From Streptomyces uncialis (GTDB lineage: Bacteria; Actinomycetota; Actinomycetes; Streptomycetales; Streptomycetaceae): 64,000 bases of DNA. Shown piece by piece: positions 23,839 through 32,374 of this stretch. The stretch lies in NCBI RefSeq assembly GCF_001905345.1, contig NZ_LFBV01000003.1, positions 1 through 64,000 of the forward strand, in the 5' to 3' direction. Each line of letters begins with the position of its first letter. Position 1 is the stretch's first letter. A model generated the notes under the pieces. It saw nothing but the letters and a program-made list of their open reading frames with translations, had not been told where the DNA came from and ran no database searches. Made by a program: the position numbers and the translations under genes.

Positions 23839-25050
23839 TCATATGACCCGGGTGGGAGAACTGGCGTCCTGGACCGGGCCGGGACGGCCGTGCCAGTCCA
23901 GACACATCACCAGGGAGTCGTCCACCGCAGGGCCGGAGCCGCGATGTCCTAGCAGCTCCCGCAGCACGGCTCTGGGCACCTGCGCGGCGGGCAGCAGTCG
24001 CGTGGCGCTGATCGAAGCGGCCAGCGCGCGGGAGCTGTACTTCTCACCGCCGGGTGACAGCGCGTCATAGACCCCGTCACTGATGAAGAGCAGGCGGTCC
24101 CCCGGCTCGACCTGGAAGTGCTGGGGAACATAGGTGGTGTCGTCGAACATGCCCAGCGGCATCTGTGCCTCCAGCCCGATCGCCTCGACCACGCCCGCGC
24201 GCAGCCGCCAGATGCGCGGGGAGCCTGCGTCGATGATCTCCACGGCTCCGGTGGGGAGGTGGAACCGGAGCAGCAGCGTCGACAGGTAATGGCTGCCCTG
24301 GTGCTGTCCGTGGATCGCCTGGTCGGCGAGATACGCCTGATCGACCAGGTCCAGGCCGGCGCGTCGGGCGTTGCGCAGGGCATTGATCGCGAGATTGGTC
24401 AGCAGCGCGGCGTCGATCCCTTCGCCCATACCGTTGCTGACGGTCAGGTACAGGTCGTCGGCCGACGCCGACCAGTCGAAGCTGTCGCCGAAAATGGCGT
24501 ACGCGGGCTCCAGCTGGGCGCCGAGGCTGTACTCCGGCCGGGCACAGGAACGCCCGGGCAGCAACTGCCACTGCATCTCGGCGGCCAGCGTCAGCCGTTC
24601 CGCGCGGCGCGCCTGGAGGAACAGGTCGGTGTCCCGCTCCGCGACCACCACCTCGTGCGCCAGCGCGTTCGCGCACTCCTGGAGCTCCTCCAGCACATCC
24701 GCCGACGGCCCGCCCGCCCCGGCCTCCAGCGTGACGCTCAGCACCCCCAGCCGGTCCCCCCGTACACTGACCGGCAGGTGCGCCGTCACCGTGGACCCCG
24801 AACCGTCGGACACACAGTGCGCCTCCTGGGCGCCGAACGCACGGCCCGGTGCACTGTCGTGCACCGAAACCGGGGGCCGGGTGTGCGGGAGGACTCCGAC
24901 AGGTTGCAGCCTGGTCATGGCGTAGTCGGCCATCAGCAGTTCCACCGCACGGGCATGGTGTCGGCGCTCGATCAGGGAGCGGACCACGTCGAAGATCTCG
25001 TGGGGCGCGGCCTCGCGCAGGGAGCGCTCGACCGCGCTGGGTCTGTCCAC
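23839..25050 (-). CDS. GAF-SpoIIE phosphatase-like protein, Asp-to-Asn variant
   Basis: 403 residues. The N-terminal half is helical followed by a GAF-like domain (STVTAHLPVSVRGDRLGVLSV). A linker helix (ERDTDLFLQARRAERLTLAAEMQWQLLP) precedes a SpoIIE domain with FGDSFDW, HYLSTLLL, DAGSPRIW, FISDGVYDA and DDSLVMCLDW. The motif normally D-V-x-G-H-G reads VSNGMGEGIDAALLT, so the metal-binding Asp is Asn. The protein at 41765-42964 has the same architecture and change. Divergent MarR gene 97 bases away. Confidence 0.83.
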   Translation of the reverse strand: MDRPSAVERSLREAAPHEIFDVVRSLIERRHHARAVELLMADYAMTRLQPVGVLPHTRPPVSVHDSAPGRAFGAQEAHCVSDGSGSTVTAHLPVSVRGDRLGVLSVTLEAGAGGPSADVLEELQECANALAHEVVVAERDTDLFLQARRAERLTLAAEMQWQLLPGRSCARPEYSLGAQLEPAYAIFGDSFDWSASADDLYLTVSNGMGEGIDAALLTNLAINALRNARRAGLDLVDQAYLADQAIHGQHQGSHYLSTLLLRFHLPTGAVEIIDAGSPRIWRLRAGVVEAIGLEAQMPLGMFDDTTYVPQHFQVEPGDRLLFISDGVYDALSPGGEKYSSRALAASISATRLLPAAQVPRAVLRELLGHRGSGPAVDDSLVMCLDWHGRPGPVQDASSPTRVI

Positions 25051-25147
25051 CGGTACCGGTCCTTCCTTCCTTCACATATCTTCATCTGTGCGACTGTCCA
25101 CATCGACCAGCCGGAACGGGCACACAAGGCCCACTCGGGAGTGTCAC

Positions 25148-25636
25148 ATGCGCGAGACCCCCGCCCCCCCGCACCCGCACGGCTCCCCGGCCGCGCCCGA
25201 CATCGGCCAGGTCCTGGAGCTCCTCGAAATCGCCTGGGAGCGGGGCCGCGGCACCCTCAGCACCGCGCCACTCTCGGCCGCCCAGACGCGTGTGATGTAC
25301 ATCATCGAACGCGAACCCGGCATCAACGCGAGCACCCTGGGCCGCCGCCTCTCCGCGGCCGCGCCCTCCGTCACCCGCCTCTGCGACCGCCTCCAGGCCG
25401 CCGGATTCCTCCGCCGGACCCCGCGCCCCCAGGACCGCCGCGAAATGCAGCTGGAACTCACCGACAGTGGCACCGCCCACCTGCACGGCATCAGGCACCG
25501 CCGGGAACTGGCCCTGCAACAGGCCATGAGCCGGATGGCCCCCGACGCCCGGCACGCCCTCGCCACCGGGCTCAGCGCACTGTGCGACGCGGTCAGCGAA
25601 CCCACCCAGTCGCTCGGCCACCGGGAAACCGCCTGA
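25148..25636 (+). CDS. MarR-family transcriptional regulator
   Basis: 162 residues from ATG 25148, preceded by GGGAG; a GTG at 25088 is in frame but less likely. Winged helix: LSAAQTRVMYIIEREPGINASTLGRRLSAAAPSVTRLCDRLQAAGFLRR, followed by RREMQLELTDSG for the wing. Divergent from the phosphatase-like gene, it probably controls both. The paralogue at 43045-43557 has the same neighbour. Confidence 0.85.
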   Translation: MRETPAPPHPHGSPAAPDIGQVLELLEIAWERGRGTLSTAPLSAAQTRVMYIIEREPGINASTLGRRLSAAAPSVTRLCDRLQAAGFLRRTPRPQDRREMQLELTDSGTAHLHGIRHRRELALQQAMSRMAPDARHALATGLSALCDAVSEPTQSLGHRETA

Positions 25637-25874
25637 GGAACCCGCGTCATCCGCAGGTGAGGAGCGGTGCGGTGACCTGTCCGGGCGGAGACGGCGATCG
25701 GGGCCCGCCGGTGGAGGCCGGGCACCGGTCCGGCCGTGGCCGGTCCGGTGTCTCGCGTGTGGAACAGGGCGGGGGCCGGTTGCGACGGCGTCGTGGACCT
25801 CGGCCGTGGCGTGGGCTCCGACGGGCAGCGGGTGTGCCTGGGCGCGGCGTTGCTGCCGGGGTGGCCGGTCGGGG

Positions 25875-26363
25875 TCAGGGGTGCTCGGAGCGCCACCTCT
25901 TCTCGCGCGCGTAGGCGTCCCAGTCCGCGGGGGGATACGTCGCCTGCGGCGCCGCGAGGGCCACGTCGATCGCGATCGCGGTCTCGCCGGGGAAGAGGCC
26001 GAGGTCCCGGATCATCTCCAGTGCCCGTACGGTGGCTTCGCCGAGCGGGCGGGCCATGCGGTCCGCGCCGGAGGGGATGGACACGGGCGTCATCCGGGCC
26101 AGCCGAAGCGCGCGGTCGGCCCGCTGGTCGAAGCCGAGTACGGAGTAGCCGGCGGCCAGGGCGATCCTCTCAAGGGCGTCGGACACGCTGCTGGACATGT
26201 CCCTGATGCCGCGCAGGGTCTGGTCCGGGCTCCCGGCGGCGATATCTCCGTACGGTGACGGGCCGTACCGCTCCTCAAGGCGTGCGCGGTCGGCCTCCAG
26301 CAGGGACCGCGCCTCCTCCAGCACACGTCCTGTACGGGCCAGTTCGGTCAGGTCAGGGGGCAT
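25875..26363 (-). CDS. hypothetical protein
   Basis: 162 residues, not recognised. The first 80 residues are strongly helical and charged (LEEARSLLEADRARLEERYG), followed by SDALERIALAAGYSVLGFDQRADRALRLARM. The second half has PLGEATVRALEMIRDLGLFPG and ends DWDAYAREKRWRSEH. There are no membrane segments or catalytic motifs. Codon use matches its neighbours, so it is likely a real gene. It is monocistronic. Confidence 0.6.
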   Translation of the reverse strand: MPPDLTELARTGRVLEEARSLLEADRARLEERYGPSPYGDIAAGSPDQTLRGIRDMSSSVSDALERIALAAGYSVLGFDQRADRALRLARMTPVSIPSGADRMARPLGEATVRALEMIRDLGLFPGETAIAIDVALAAPQATYPPADWDAYAREKRWRSEHP

Positions 26364-26614
26364 CGTGCTTCCTTTCGCCAGGCGGCTTTCTCGGGATGTC
26401 GGTGGTGCGGATCCCCTCCCGCGTGTCGGGACGGCTGAGGAGTCGGCCTTGCGGGCGACCAGCAGGAGGAGGTTCTCGAATGAGGCGCGCTCGCGCGGAC
26501 CGACCGGCCATCATGGCCGCTGTGTCCAACGTTGCGGCACGTCCCGAGGTGGTCAAGGCCCCGGCCGCGCGATCAGCAAGGCCGGGCCCGGCAACGTGCA
26601 GCTTCACGCTGTGA

Positions 26615-27253
26615 TCAGCAGGACTCCTCGAACTTCACCGCGCTGAAGGTGATGGGCTGCCCGTTGAGCGCCGCCCCTGCGGCGGGCTGCTGACCGCACA
26701 CCTTCCAGTTGGACTCGATGAGGACCATCCGGTCCTCTCCGGAGATGTCGTTGACGGTGATGCTGGCGCCGCCGTCCAAGGACCGGCGGGCGACGGACAC
26801 GGCCTTGCCCGCGAAGTCGGGCATCGACTCCCCGGCGGTCGGCGGTTCCGCGATGTCCTTGCCGGGACACTGCTCTTCGAGCTTGACCGCGCCGAAGTCG
26901 ATGTCCGACTCGATGGAGTGTTCGCCCGGTCTGGGGGTCTGACTGCACACCTTCCAGTTCCGGTCCAGTGCCTGCAAGCGGCCGCGCCCCAGTGCGTCGT
27001 GCGACACCAGCCCGAAGAATCCGGCGGCCTGCGCCTCGTCCTGGGCCGTTTGCAGTCCCTTGCCGGTCATGTCCGGGAGCGTTGCGATCTCGGCCTTGAC
27101 ATCGCTCTTCTCGTCCTTCTTGACAGCACTGGCGGGCTTGGAGTCGGCAGCCGTGTCGGCGGGCGGTTCTTCGCCGACGATCAACCCGATGACCGTCAGT
27201 AGCAGGAGGGACCCGAACACGGCGCCGAGGGCTATGAGCAACTTCTTCTTCAT
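26615..27253 (-). CDS. membrane-anchored double-PASTA protein
   Basis: 212 residues from the ATG at 27253. The N-terminus is cytoplasmic MKKK, then a single transmembrane helix (LLIALGAVFGSLLLLTVIGLIVG). A short charged linker leads to two PASTA modules: LPDMTGKGLQTAQDEAQAAGF to WKVCSQTPRPGE, and MPDFAGKAVSVARRSL to WKVCGQQPAAGA. Each ends in an acidic Cys strand (KLEEQC, KFEESC), so disulfides are likely. PASTA domains bind peptidoglycan fragments or beta-lactams; here there is no kinase or transglycosylase domain, only the outer sensor part. Confidence 0.83.
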   Translation of the reverse strand: MKKKLLIALGAVFGSLLLLTVIGLIVGEEPPADTAADSKPASAVKKDEKSDVKAEIATLPDMTGKGLQTAQDEAQAAGFFGLVSHDALGRGRLQALDRNWKVCSQTPRPGEHSIESDIDFGAVKLEEQCPGKDIAEPPTAGESMPDFAGKAVSVARRSLDGGASITVNDISGEDRMVLIESNWKVCGQQPAAGAALNGQPITFSAVKFEESC

Positions 27254-27493
27254 CAGCCGATCCTGGCCGACCTGGCGCTGCCCCATAGGCGATGTGTCCC
27301 GGTTGTGACATTACCCAGCCCGTAAGCGGCGGTTCGGGAAGCCCGCCAGGCCGGATCCTCCAGGCACTCGGCTAGTTCATCGCGGCTCGCCTCAGCCAAG
27401 GCCGCCTCCAGCCCATTCACCGTCCCTGCCACGACCGGACCCCTCAACCTTCACCGCGGCAGGTCAAAGGTGGAGGGCTTTTGCCATGCAAAT

Positions 27494-27507
27494 CGAACAT
27501 GCGATCT
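27494..27507 (+). promoter_or_regulatory. LexA-box-like site
   Basis: CGAAC-ATGC-GATCT matches 8 of 10 defined positions of the actinobacterial SOS box CGAAC-N4-GTTCG. It lies 10 bases upstream of the next gene's start codon, overlapping where a leaderless promoter would sit. Confidence 0.4.
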
Positions 27508-27517
27508 AATTTGGTTC

Positions 27518-27778
27518 ATGGCGCAACAGCACAGCTTCCCTGCCGACCTCCTGGAGAGCCAGATCGCCTGGTACGTCACGTACGGGCGCCTCGCGGACAC
27601 GGCCGTCACCGGCACCGGTGCGGCCGCGTGCCGCCGTCGGCTTCTGGCCCTGTCCGCCCGGATCGCGGCCCACCCCTACTGGGACACCCCCGCCGGGACC
27701 CCTGCCGCCCGCGTCGCACTGAAGGAGACCGCCCGCGCCCTTGTCGTCGCCGGAGCAGCGGGCCGCCCGACCGGATGA
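27518..27778 (+). CDS. small protein of SOS-linked Streptomyces type
   Basis: 86 residues from ATG 27518; no ribosome binding site, so probably leaderless. It begins MAQQHSFPADLLESQIAWYVTYGRLA and has a basic helix ACRRRLLALSARIAAHPYWDTPAG. Similar small proteins precede DNA polymerase IV or ImuA/ImuB-like genes in Streptomyces as I recall, but no polymerase follows here. With a LexA-like box upstream, damage induction is plausible. Confidence 0.62.
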   Translation: MAQQHSFPADLLESQIAWYVTYGRLADTAVTGTGAAACRRRLLALSARIAAHPYWDTPAGTPAARVALKETARALVVAGAAGRPTG

Positions 27779-28041
27779 CCGGACGGCGTACCTCACGCGA
27801 CCAGGCGTTCACCGGTCCGGCTCGGCGCGAAGCGGGGCTGCCGCGCCGGAGCGTGCCGGGGCGGCTCATGGGCCACCAGGCCACCACGGCCTCAGCAGCG
27901 GCGCCGGCGCTTCCGCCGGCCAAGGTGGTCGCCCCGGGAGATCGCCTTGGGCGGCCAGGACCACGCGCTCCTGGCCTCGAACGGGCTCACCAGGGCGCCA
28001 CTCCGTTGTGCTATACAGGTGATGAGGCCCCCGCGGGGCCT

Positions 28042-28082
28042 GCGGACGACGGATCAGTACCCGCTCAGCGACAAGACTGGCC
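28042..28082 (+). promoter_or_regulatory. guanidine-III (mini-ykkC) riboswitch
   Basis: The segment contains GCGGACGA, then AGTACCCGCTCAG, then GACAAGAC. This is the conserved skeleton of class III guanidine riboswitches (CGGACGA...GUACCCG...UCAG...GACAAGAC). The pairing GCGG/CCGC replaces the CCGG/CCGG of the Thermobifida version, a compensatory change, and GATCAGT pairs with ACTGGCC at 6 of 7 positions. It ends a few bases before the ribosome binding site (GGGAGG) of the first SMR gene, so control is likely of translation initiation. A separate hairpin GGCCCC/GGGGCC precedes it at about 28026-28040. Confidence 0.82.
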
Positions 28083-28103
28083 ACTTGGGAGGTCAGTTCC
28101 GTC

Positions 28104-28418
28104 ATGGCGTGGTTCATTCTCGTCGTATCAGGAGTGCTGGAGGCCGTCTGGGCCACAGCACTGTCAGCGTCCAAGAACTTCAAGCGCCCCGTCCCGACCA
28201 TCATCTTCGGGGTTGCTCTCGCAGCGAGCATGACAGGTCTCGCGTTCGCCATGAAGAGTCTGCCGACGGGGACCGCGTACGCGGTCTGGGTCGGCATCGG
28301 GGCGGTGCTCACCGCCGTCTGGGCCATGGCGACCGGGCAGGAGCGTGCCACCACCGCGCGAGTACTCCTGCTGCTGGGTCTCGTCGGCTGCGTCGTCGGA
28401 CTGAAGGCGGTCAGCTGA
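28104..28418 (+). CDS. gdx: SMR-family guanidinium exporter subunit
   Basis: 104 residues, four transmembrane helices. It begins MAWFILVVSGVLEAVWATAL, with the conserved Glu of SMR proteins (EAVWA, Gdx subtype), and has PTGTAYAVWVGIGA in helix 3. These proteins exchange guanidinium for protons across the membrane. The guanidine-III riboswitch immediately upstream supports that substrate over quaternary ammonium drugs. The stop codon overlaps the start of the second SMR gene by one base, so the two probably form a heterodimer. Confidence 0.92.
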   Translation: MAWFILVVSGVLEAVWATALSASKNFKRPVPTIIFGVALAASMTGLAFAMKSLPTGTAYAVWVGIGAVLTAVWAMATGQERATTARVLLLLGLVGCVVGLKAVS

Positions 28419-28795
28419 TGTCCTGGGTCATCCTTCTCATCAGTGCCGTGTTCGAAGCCGTCTGGGCCACGGCCCTCGGTCTCTCCGACGGGCTGAGCAA
28501 AACGGTCCCCACCGTCGTCTTCTTCGTCGGGCTCGCCCTCAGCATGGCGGGCCTGGGCTACGCCATGATCCGGATTCCGATCAGCGTGGCCTACTCGGTC
28601 TGGATCGGCATCGGAGCGGCCCTGACGGTCCTCTACGCCATGATCACCGGCGAGGAGCCCACCTCCCCGCTCAAGATCGTGTTCCTCGGCGGGATCATCC
28701 TGTGCGTCATCGGGCTGAAGTTCGTCAAGACCAAGCCGGGCCCCAAGGCCGAGCAGCGACTGCCGGAGACACCGGAGGCACAGAGCCCGCAGTGA
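28418..28795 (+). CDS. SMR-family guanidinium exporter, second subunit
   Basis: 125 residues, starting at the ATG in TGATG. Same fold as its partner: MSWVILLISAVFEAVWATALGL, then RIPISVAYSVWIGIGAALTV, and a fourth helix VFLGGIILCVIGLKFV. It has a longer hydrophilic C-terminal tail of 20 residues (KPGPKAEQRLPETPEAQ). Unlike subunit 1, it has P-I-S-V-A-Y in place of P-T-G-T-A-Y. Paired SMR genes usually encode asymmetric dimers. Confidence 0.9.
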   Translation: MSWVILLISAVFEAVWATALGLSDGLSKTVPTVVFFVGLALSMAGLGYAMIRIPISVAYSVWIGIGAALTVLYAMITGEEPTSPLKIVFLGGIILCVIGLKFVKTKPGPKAEQRLPETPEAQSPQ

Positions 28796-29108
28796 CCCCG
28801 GCCTGGATCCGACCCCAGGCCGACCGCACAGCGACGCCGGGTATCGACCGACCGATACCCGGCGAAGGGCCACCCTGGAACGCCCGCCGGGCCGACCCTC
28901 ACAGGCGGCCCGACGGGCGTTCCGGCACGGCTGCGGACGGTGACGCGGTCAAGTACGTGCTCCCACGACGACGACCGCGGTTCGAAAAGCTGCCACCCAG
29001 TACAAGAGGCATACGCGCTCGACTTCGTCGGCGTACTCGCGCAGTGGGGCGTACCTGGCGGGGAAAAATGGTGGCACGTCCCGTGTGCGCGTTCTCTACG
29101 GTGAAGCC
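28796..29108. other. intergenic, no supported gene
   Basis: About 310 bases between the exporter operon and the hydrolase gene. It starts with an Arg/Pro-rich reading frame without motif support. No structured element recognised. Confidence 0.4.
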
Positions 29109-29948
29109 ATGCCCACCGAACCAGCCCCGGGTCAACCCGTACGCGAGCACCTCACCACTCCCGACGGGCGGCGCCTCTCCTGTCTCGACTTCGGGCCGAC
29201 GGAGGGACGGCCCCTGCTCGCGCTGCACGGGCACCTCGGCGAAGGAGCCGACTTCGCGGACCTCGCCCGCGACCTGAGCCCCGACGCGTGGCGGGTGGTC
29301 GCACCGGACCAGCGAGGGCACGGGGACTCCGACCGGGCGAAGCGGTACGACCGGACCGGATACCTCGACGATCTGAACCTCCTGCTCACCCACCTGGGCC
29401 TGGGCCATCAGCCCCTGCCCGTCCTCGGGCACTCCCTCGGTGCCGTCAACGCCTACTACCTGGCCGCGGCCCGCCCCGACGCGGTGAGCGCACTGATCAA
29501 CATCGACGGGCCCGCGTACCTGCCCGTCGTGAACCCCGTCCCGCTGTCCGTCCTGCTCGGCATTCCGTACTCCGCCCCCACACGCGAGGAACTCCTGGCC
29601 GCCTGCGGCTCCCTGACACCCCTGCTGGAAAACGGACTGCGACCGCACCACGACGGGTGGCGGCTCGGCTCCCACCCCACGGACATGATCGACTCCGACA
29701 CCCGTCTGCTCGGCGACCACTGGCACCAATGGCTGGGCTCCCACTGCCCCGCGCTGCTCCTGCACGGCACGGCCAGCACCGTGCTGCCCACCGCGCAGGC
29801 CCGCGAGATGGCATCCCGACGCCCCGGCACCACCCTGGTCGAACTGAACGCCGACCACTGGCCCCATCTACGGAGGCCGAAGGAGTCAGCGGTCGCGATC
29901 CGCCGATTCCTCGACTCCATACCTGACGGCCGGTGCAGCAAGACCTGA
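29109..29948 (+). CDS. alpha/beta-hydrolase
   Basis: 279 residues from ATG 29109; a GTG at 29085 is also in frame. Motifs: LLALHGHLGEG (oxyanion), APDQRGHGDSDR, nucleophile elbow VLGHSLGAVNAYYL (Ser about 104), LLLHGTASTVLP, and ELNADHWPHLRRP with the catalytic His. It is a typical epoxide-hydrolase/esterase-sized protein of the same clan as the one at 15413. Substrate unknown. Confidence 0.83.
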   Translation: MPTEPAPGQPVREHLTTPDGRRLSCLDFGPTEGRPLLALHGHLGEGADFADLARDLSPDAWRVVAPDQRGHGDSDRAKRYDRTGYLDDLNLLLTHLGLGHQPLPVLGHSLGAVNAYYLAAARPDAVSALINIDGPAYLPVVNPVPLSVLLGIPYSAPTREELLAACGSLTPLLENGLRPHHDGWRLGSHPTDMIDSDTRLLGDHWHQWLGSHCPALLLHGTASTVLPTAQAREMASRRPGTTLVELNADHWPHLRRPKESAVAIRRFLDSIPDGRCSKT

Positions 29949-30676
29949 CCCATACGGCCCTCGCGGTGCCTCTTGGCCGTCGAACAGCCCAGGAGGCAAG
30001 GGCGGGGCGGGCCCCGGACGACGACGCCGACGACGACGCTCTGGGCCGGGCGGTCGAGCACAGCGAGGAGCGAGGAGCGTCCCCGCGTAGTGGGGCCGAC
30101 GTGGTGTGTCTGCCGCAGGTTCCGCCGGTCCCCTTGAACAGGTGAGGCAGATGAGGTGGGTGAGGCAGGTGAGCCGGATGGCGGGGTGAGGCAACCTCCG
30201 GGGCCGGTGGTCCCTCTCTCTCGCTGGAAGCGTCGTCGGGTGAACGGTCTTGCTGATGTGGCCAGATGGCTGAATCACCTCTTCCGCAGGCAAACTCCGT
30301 ATCCGCGGGGCAGGGGGGCGGTAGCGCGCACAGCCGGGCACCGCCAAGTCGGAGCACGCGTTCCTGCATCGACCCAGGCGGGTCCGTTCCGCGTCCGGGG
30401 GCCCCTGCCAGTGGCCCCCGCCCCGACGGGATCCGGCGGGGGCGGGTTCGCGGTGTCGCGCTGCGGGTTGCCCGGACGCCGGTCCGGCGCAGGTACAAGC
30501 AGGTACTCACCCCGGGCATACAGCCTCCCTATCCGTTCGGAGACGGCCACCGAGCAATTTCAGAGTGGAGCAGAAACCCGTTTCGCGGAGCAGCTCGAAG
30601 CCCCCGCGCGGGCGGGGCGGACGAAAGCACGCCCCAGTAAATGCGGTAATTCCCCTTGTCGAACCGGAGTGTGCAG
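29949..30676. other. long intergenic region with a CRISPR-like repeat
   Basis: About 730 bases before the PI-PLC gene. It holds the solitary repeat at 30074-30100, a tract near 30139-30190 with several GGTGAGGC-like motifs (GTGAGGCAG and relatives), and the PI-PLC promoter. No coding frame is supported. Confidence 0.5.
30074..30100 (-). repeat. solitary type I-E CRISPR-like repeat, second copy
   Basis: Reads GGAGCGTCCCCGCGTAG then TGGGGCCGAC on the plus strand, differing from the copy at 17486-17512 in 3 of 27 positions. No neighbouring repeat at 30-33-base spacing and no cas genes. Orientation is the same as the first copy. Confidence 0.5.
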
Positions 30677-31591
30677 ATGTCCCCTACCCGTCGTGACGTT
30701 CTGAAGTGGGGAGCCGGTGCCGGTGGCCTGGCCACCGCCGCGGTGCTCGGCATGCCAAGTGCGGCCACTGCCGCGAGCTGGGCCTACCGCTCCTGGATGA
30801 GTTCTCTCTCCAGCAGCCTGCCCATCACCAGCCTGACGATCCCCGGCACCCACAACACGTGTTCCATCACCGGGGGCGCCGTCCCCAAATGCCAGGACTG
30901 GAACCTGCCGACGCAGCTCGGCAACGGTATCCGATTCCTCGACATCCGTCTGAACGGCCTGGCGGGAACTGCGAACGAGATGGGCCTTTACCACGGCCCT
31001 GTCTACATGTACAAGCGCTACCAAGACGTTCTCAGCGACTGTAGAACGTTCCTCCGCGGCAACCCGGGCGAAGTAATCGTCATGCGGATCAAGAACGAGC
31101 ACAGCGGCGGCAACAAACTCAACGCGGAGGAATTCAAGCGCCGCTTCAACTGGCACCTGGACGACCCGTCCATGGGCTTCCGCTCGCTCTTCTGGACCAA
31201 CCCGTCGTGGCCCACCCTGGGACAAGCCCGCGGAAAGGTCGTGCTCCTCACCGACTTCACCCACGACTGGTCGACCCTCAGATGGAGCGGCCACTGCGAC
31301 ATCCAGGACCAGTACAACGTTTCGGACGATGCGAAGAGGAGGGCGATCGTCGCGCATTTCGACAAAGCCTTCTATGACCACAGCACGTCCAAGATGTTCA
31401 TCAACTTCACCAGTACAGCCAAGGGCCCCATCCCCAATCCCGCCATCGGTGCCGAGAAGATCCTTCCGAGCGTCTACGCGTATCTGGACCCCAGAAGGAA
31501 TCAGCGGGCCCGCTTCGGCATAGTGCCGATGGACTTCCCCAACTACCGCACCGACATCCTGGACCTCCTGATCAACAAGAACTTCATCTAG
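30677..31591 (+). CDS. Tat-exported phosphatidylinositol-specific phospholipase C domain protein
   Basis: 304 residues from ATG 30677, ribosome binding site CCGGAG. The twin-arginine signal SPTRRDVLKWGAG (TRRDVLK) leads to a hydrophobic stretch ending at AATAAS. The PI-PLC X domain follows: LTIPGTHNTCSITG with the first catalytic His, GIRFLDIRLNG, and GLYHGPVYMYKRY with the second His, then RGNPGEVIVMRIKNEHS. The enzyme would cleave phosphatidylinositol or related lipids outside the cell. Bacterial PI-PLCs usually have 300-330 residues, as here. Monocistronic. Confidence 0.9.
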   Translation: MSPTRRDVLKWGAGAGGLATAAVLGMPSAATAASWAYRSWMSSLSSSLPITSLTIPGTHNTCSITGGAVPKCQDWNLPTQLGNGIRFLDIRLNGLAGTANEMGLYHGPVYMYKRYQDVLSDCRTFLRGNPGEVIVMRIKNEHSGGNKLNAEEFKRRFNWHLDDPSMGFRSLFWTNPSWPTLGQARGKVVLLTDFTHDWSTLRWSGHCDIQDQYNVSDDAKRRAIVAHFDKAFYDHSTSKMFINFTSTAKGPIPNPAIGAEKILPSVYAYLDPRRNQRARFGIVPMDFPNYRTDILDLLINKNFI

Positions 31592-31654
31592 GAGGATTTC
31601 TCACGCGGCACTTCGGGGTGGGTGCGGCACGCTGCCGCAATGTGGGGGTTGATC

Positions 31655-31990
31655 TGTCGCGTCGACCGGCTCCGGACGAACTGTGGGAAGTGGCGGCTCC
31701 GCTGGTGCCGAGGCCGACGTCCCGCCCGCAGGGTGGAGTGCTGTCCCGGCAGACGAGACGGCGGTGTGCACGGCTGTCGTGCACGTGCTGACGAGCGGGT
31801 GCGCTTGGCGGTGTTGCCGGAGTCGTTCGGCGTCTGGCCTGCCACCGCGCACCGTCGGTTCACCGTGTGGACCGGGGCGGCCTGTGACGCAGGCGGCGGC
31901 ACCGGACGGTCCTGAACGAGCTCGGTGCCAGACGTGAGCTGATTGGACGCCCGAGATCGTCGATGCCGCGTCGGTGCGGCCACTGAACCC
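31655..31990 (+). mobile_element. IS5-family transposase remnant (N-terminal half)
   Basis: Recognisable pieces are scattered over three frames: DETAVCTAVVHVLTSGCAWR, then PESFGVWPATAHRRFTVW, then NELGARRELI and DWTPEIVDAASVR. In order, these form the N-terminal half of an IS5-type DDE transposase, including the Asp of IVDAASVR. Several indels separate them and the C-terminal half is missing. No inverted terminal repeats were found. Confidence 0.65.
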
Positions 31991-32374
31991 ACCGCCCCGA
32001 GAGATCGGCCGGGCCCGCCAGCATCACGGGCCCGGTCGGCTCCGCACCTCACGCAACCAGGCGTTGCACGCCGACCGATAGCGCACCCCCGGCCGCCTCC
32101 GGCCTCGGCACACCCCCGTTCGGCACGGGCGCCCTGCCCGGGGCGCCACAGCGGCCCGGTCGGCGGGGAGGCGGGCCGGTGCCGACGGAAGGGTGACCAT
32201 CCTCCCAGGAGGATCTGCCCGTTCCGCGCAGCCGCCTCCACCCACGCTTGTCCGGTGGGTAGACCACCAACAGGGACTCGTCATGACCTCACCGTCCCGC
32301 CGGCGCCGACGGACCGCACCGCGAGCACCGGCCCCCCACGGTCCGGCCCGGGAAGCCCGACCGGACGCTCCCGG
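31991..32374. other. intergenic, remnant-rich
   Basis: About 380 bases between the IS5 remnant and the next gene. An ATG at 32283 opens a short Arg-rich frame without support. Nothing else was recognised. Confidence 0.4.

Noticed and set aside
24118..25914. 598-residue plus-strand frame
   Set aside because: Antisense to the phosphatase-like gene and then out of frame with the MarR gene.
30139..30190. Repeated GTGAGGC motifs as a possible CRISPR array
   Set aside because: Units are irregular, short and without constant spacing; composition explains them.
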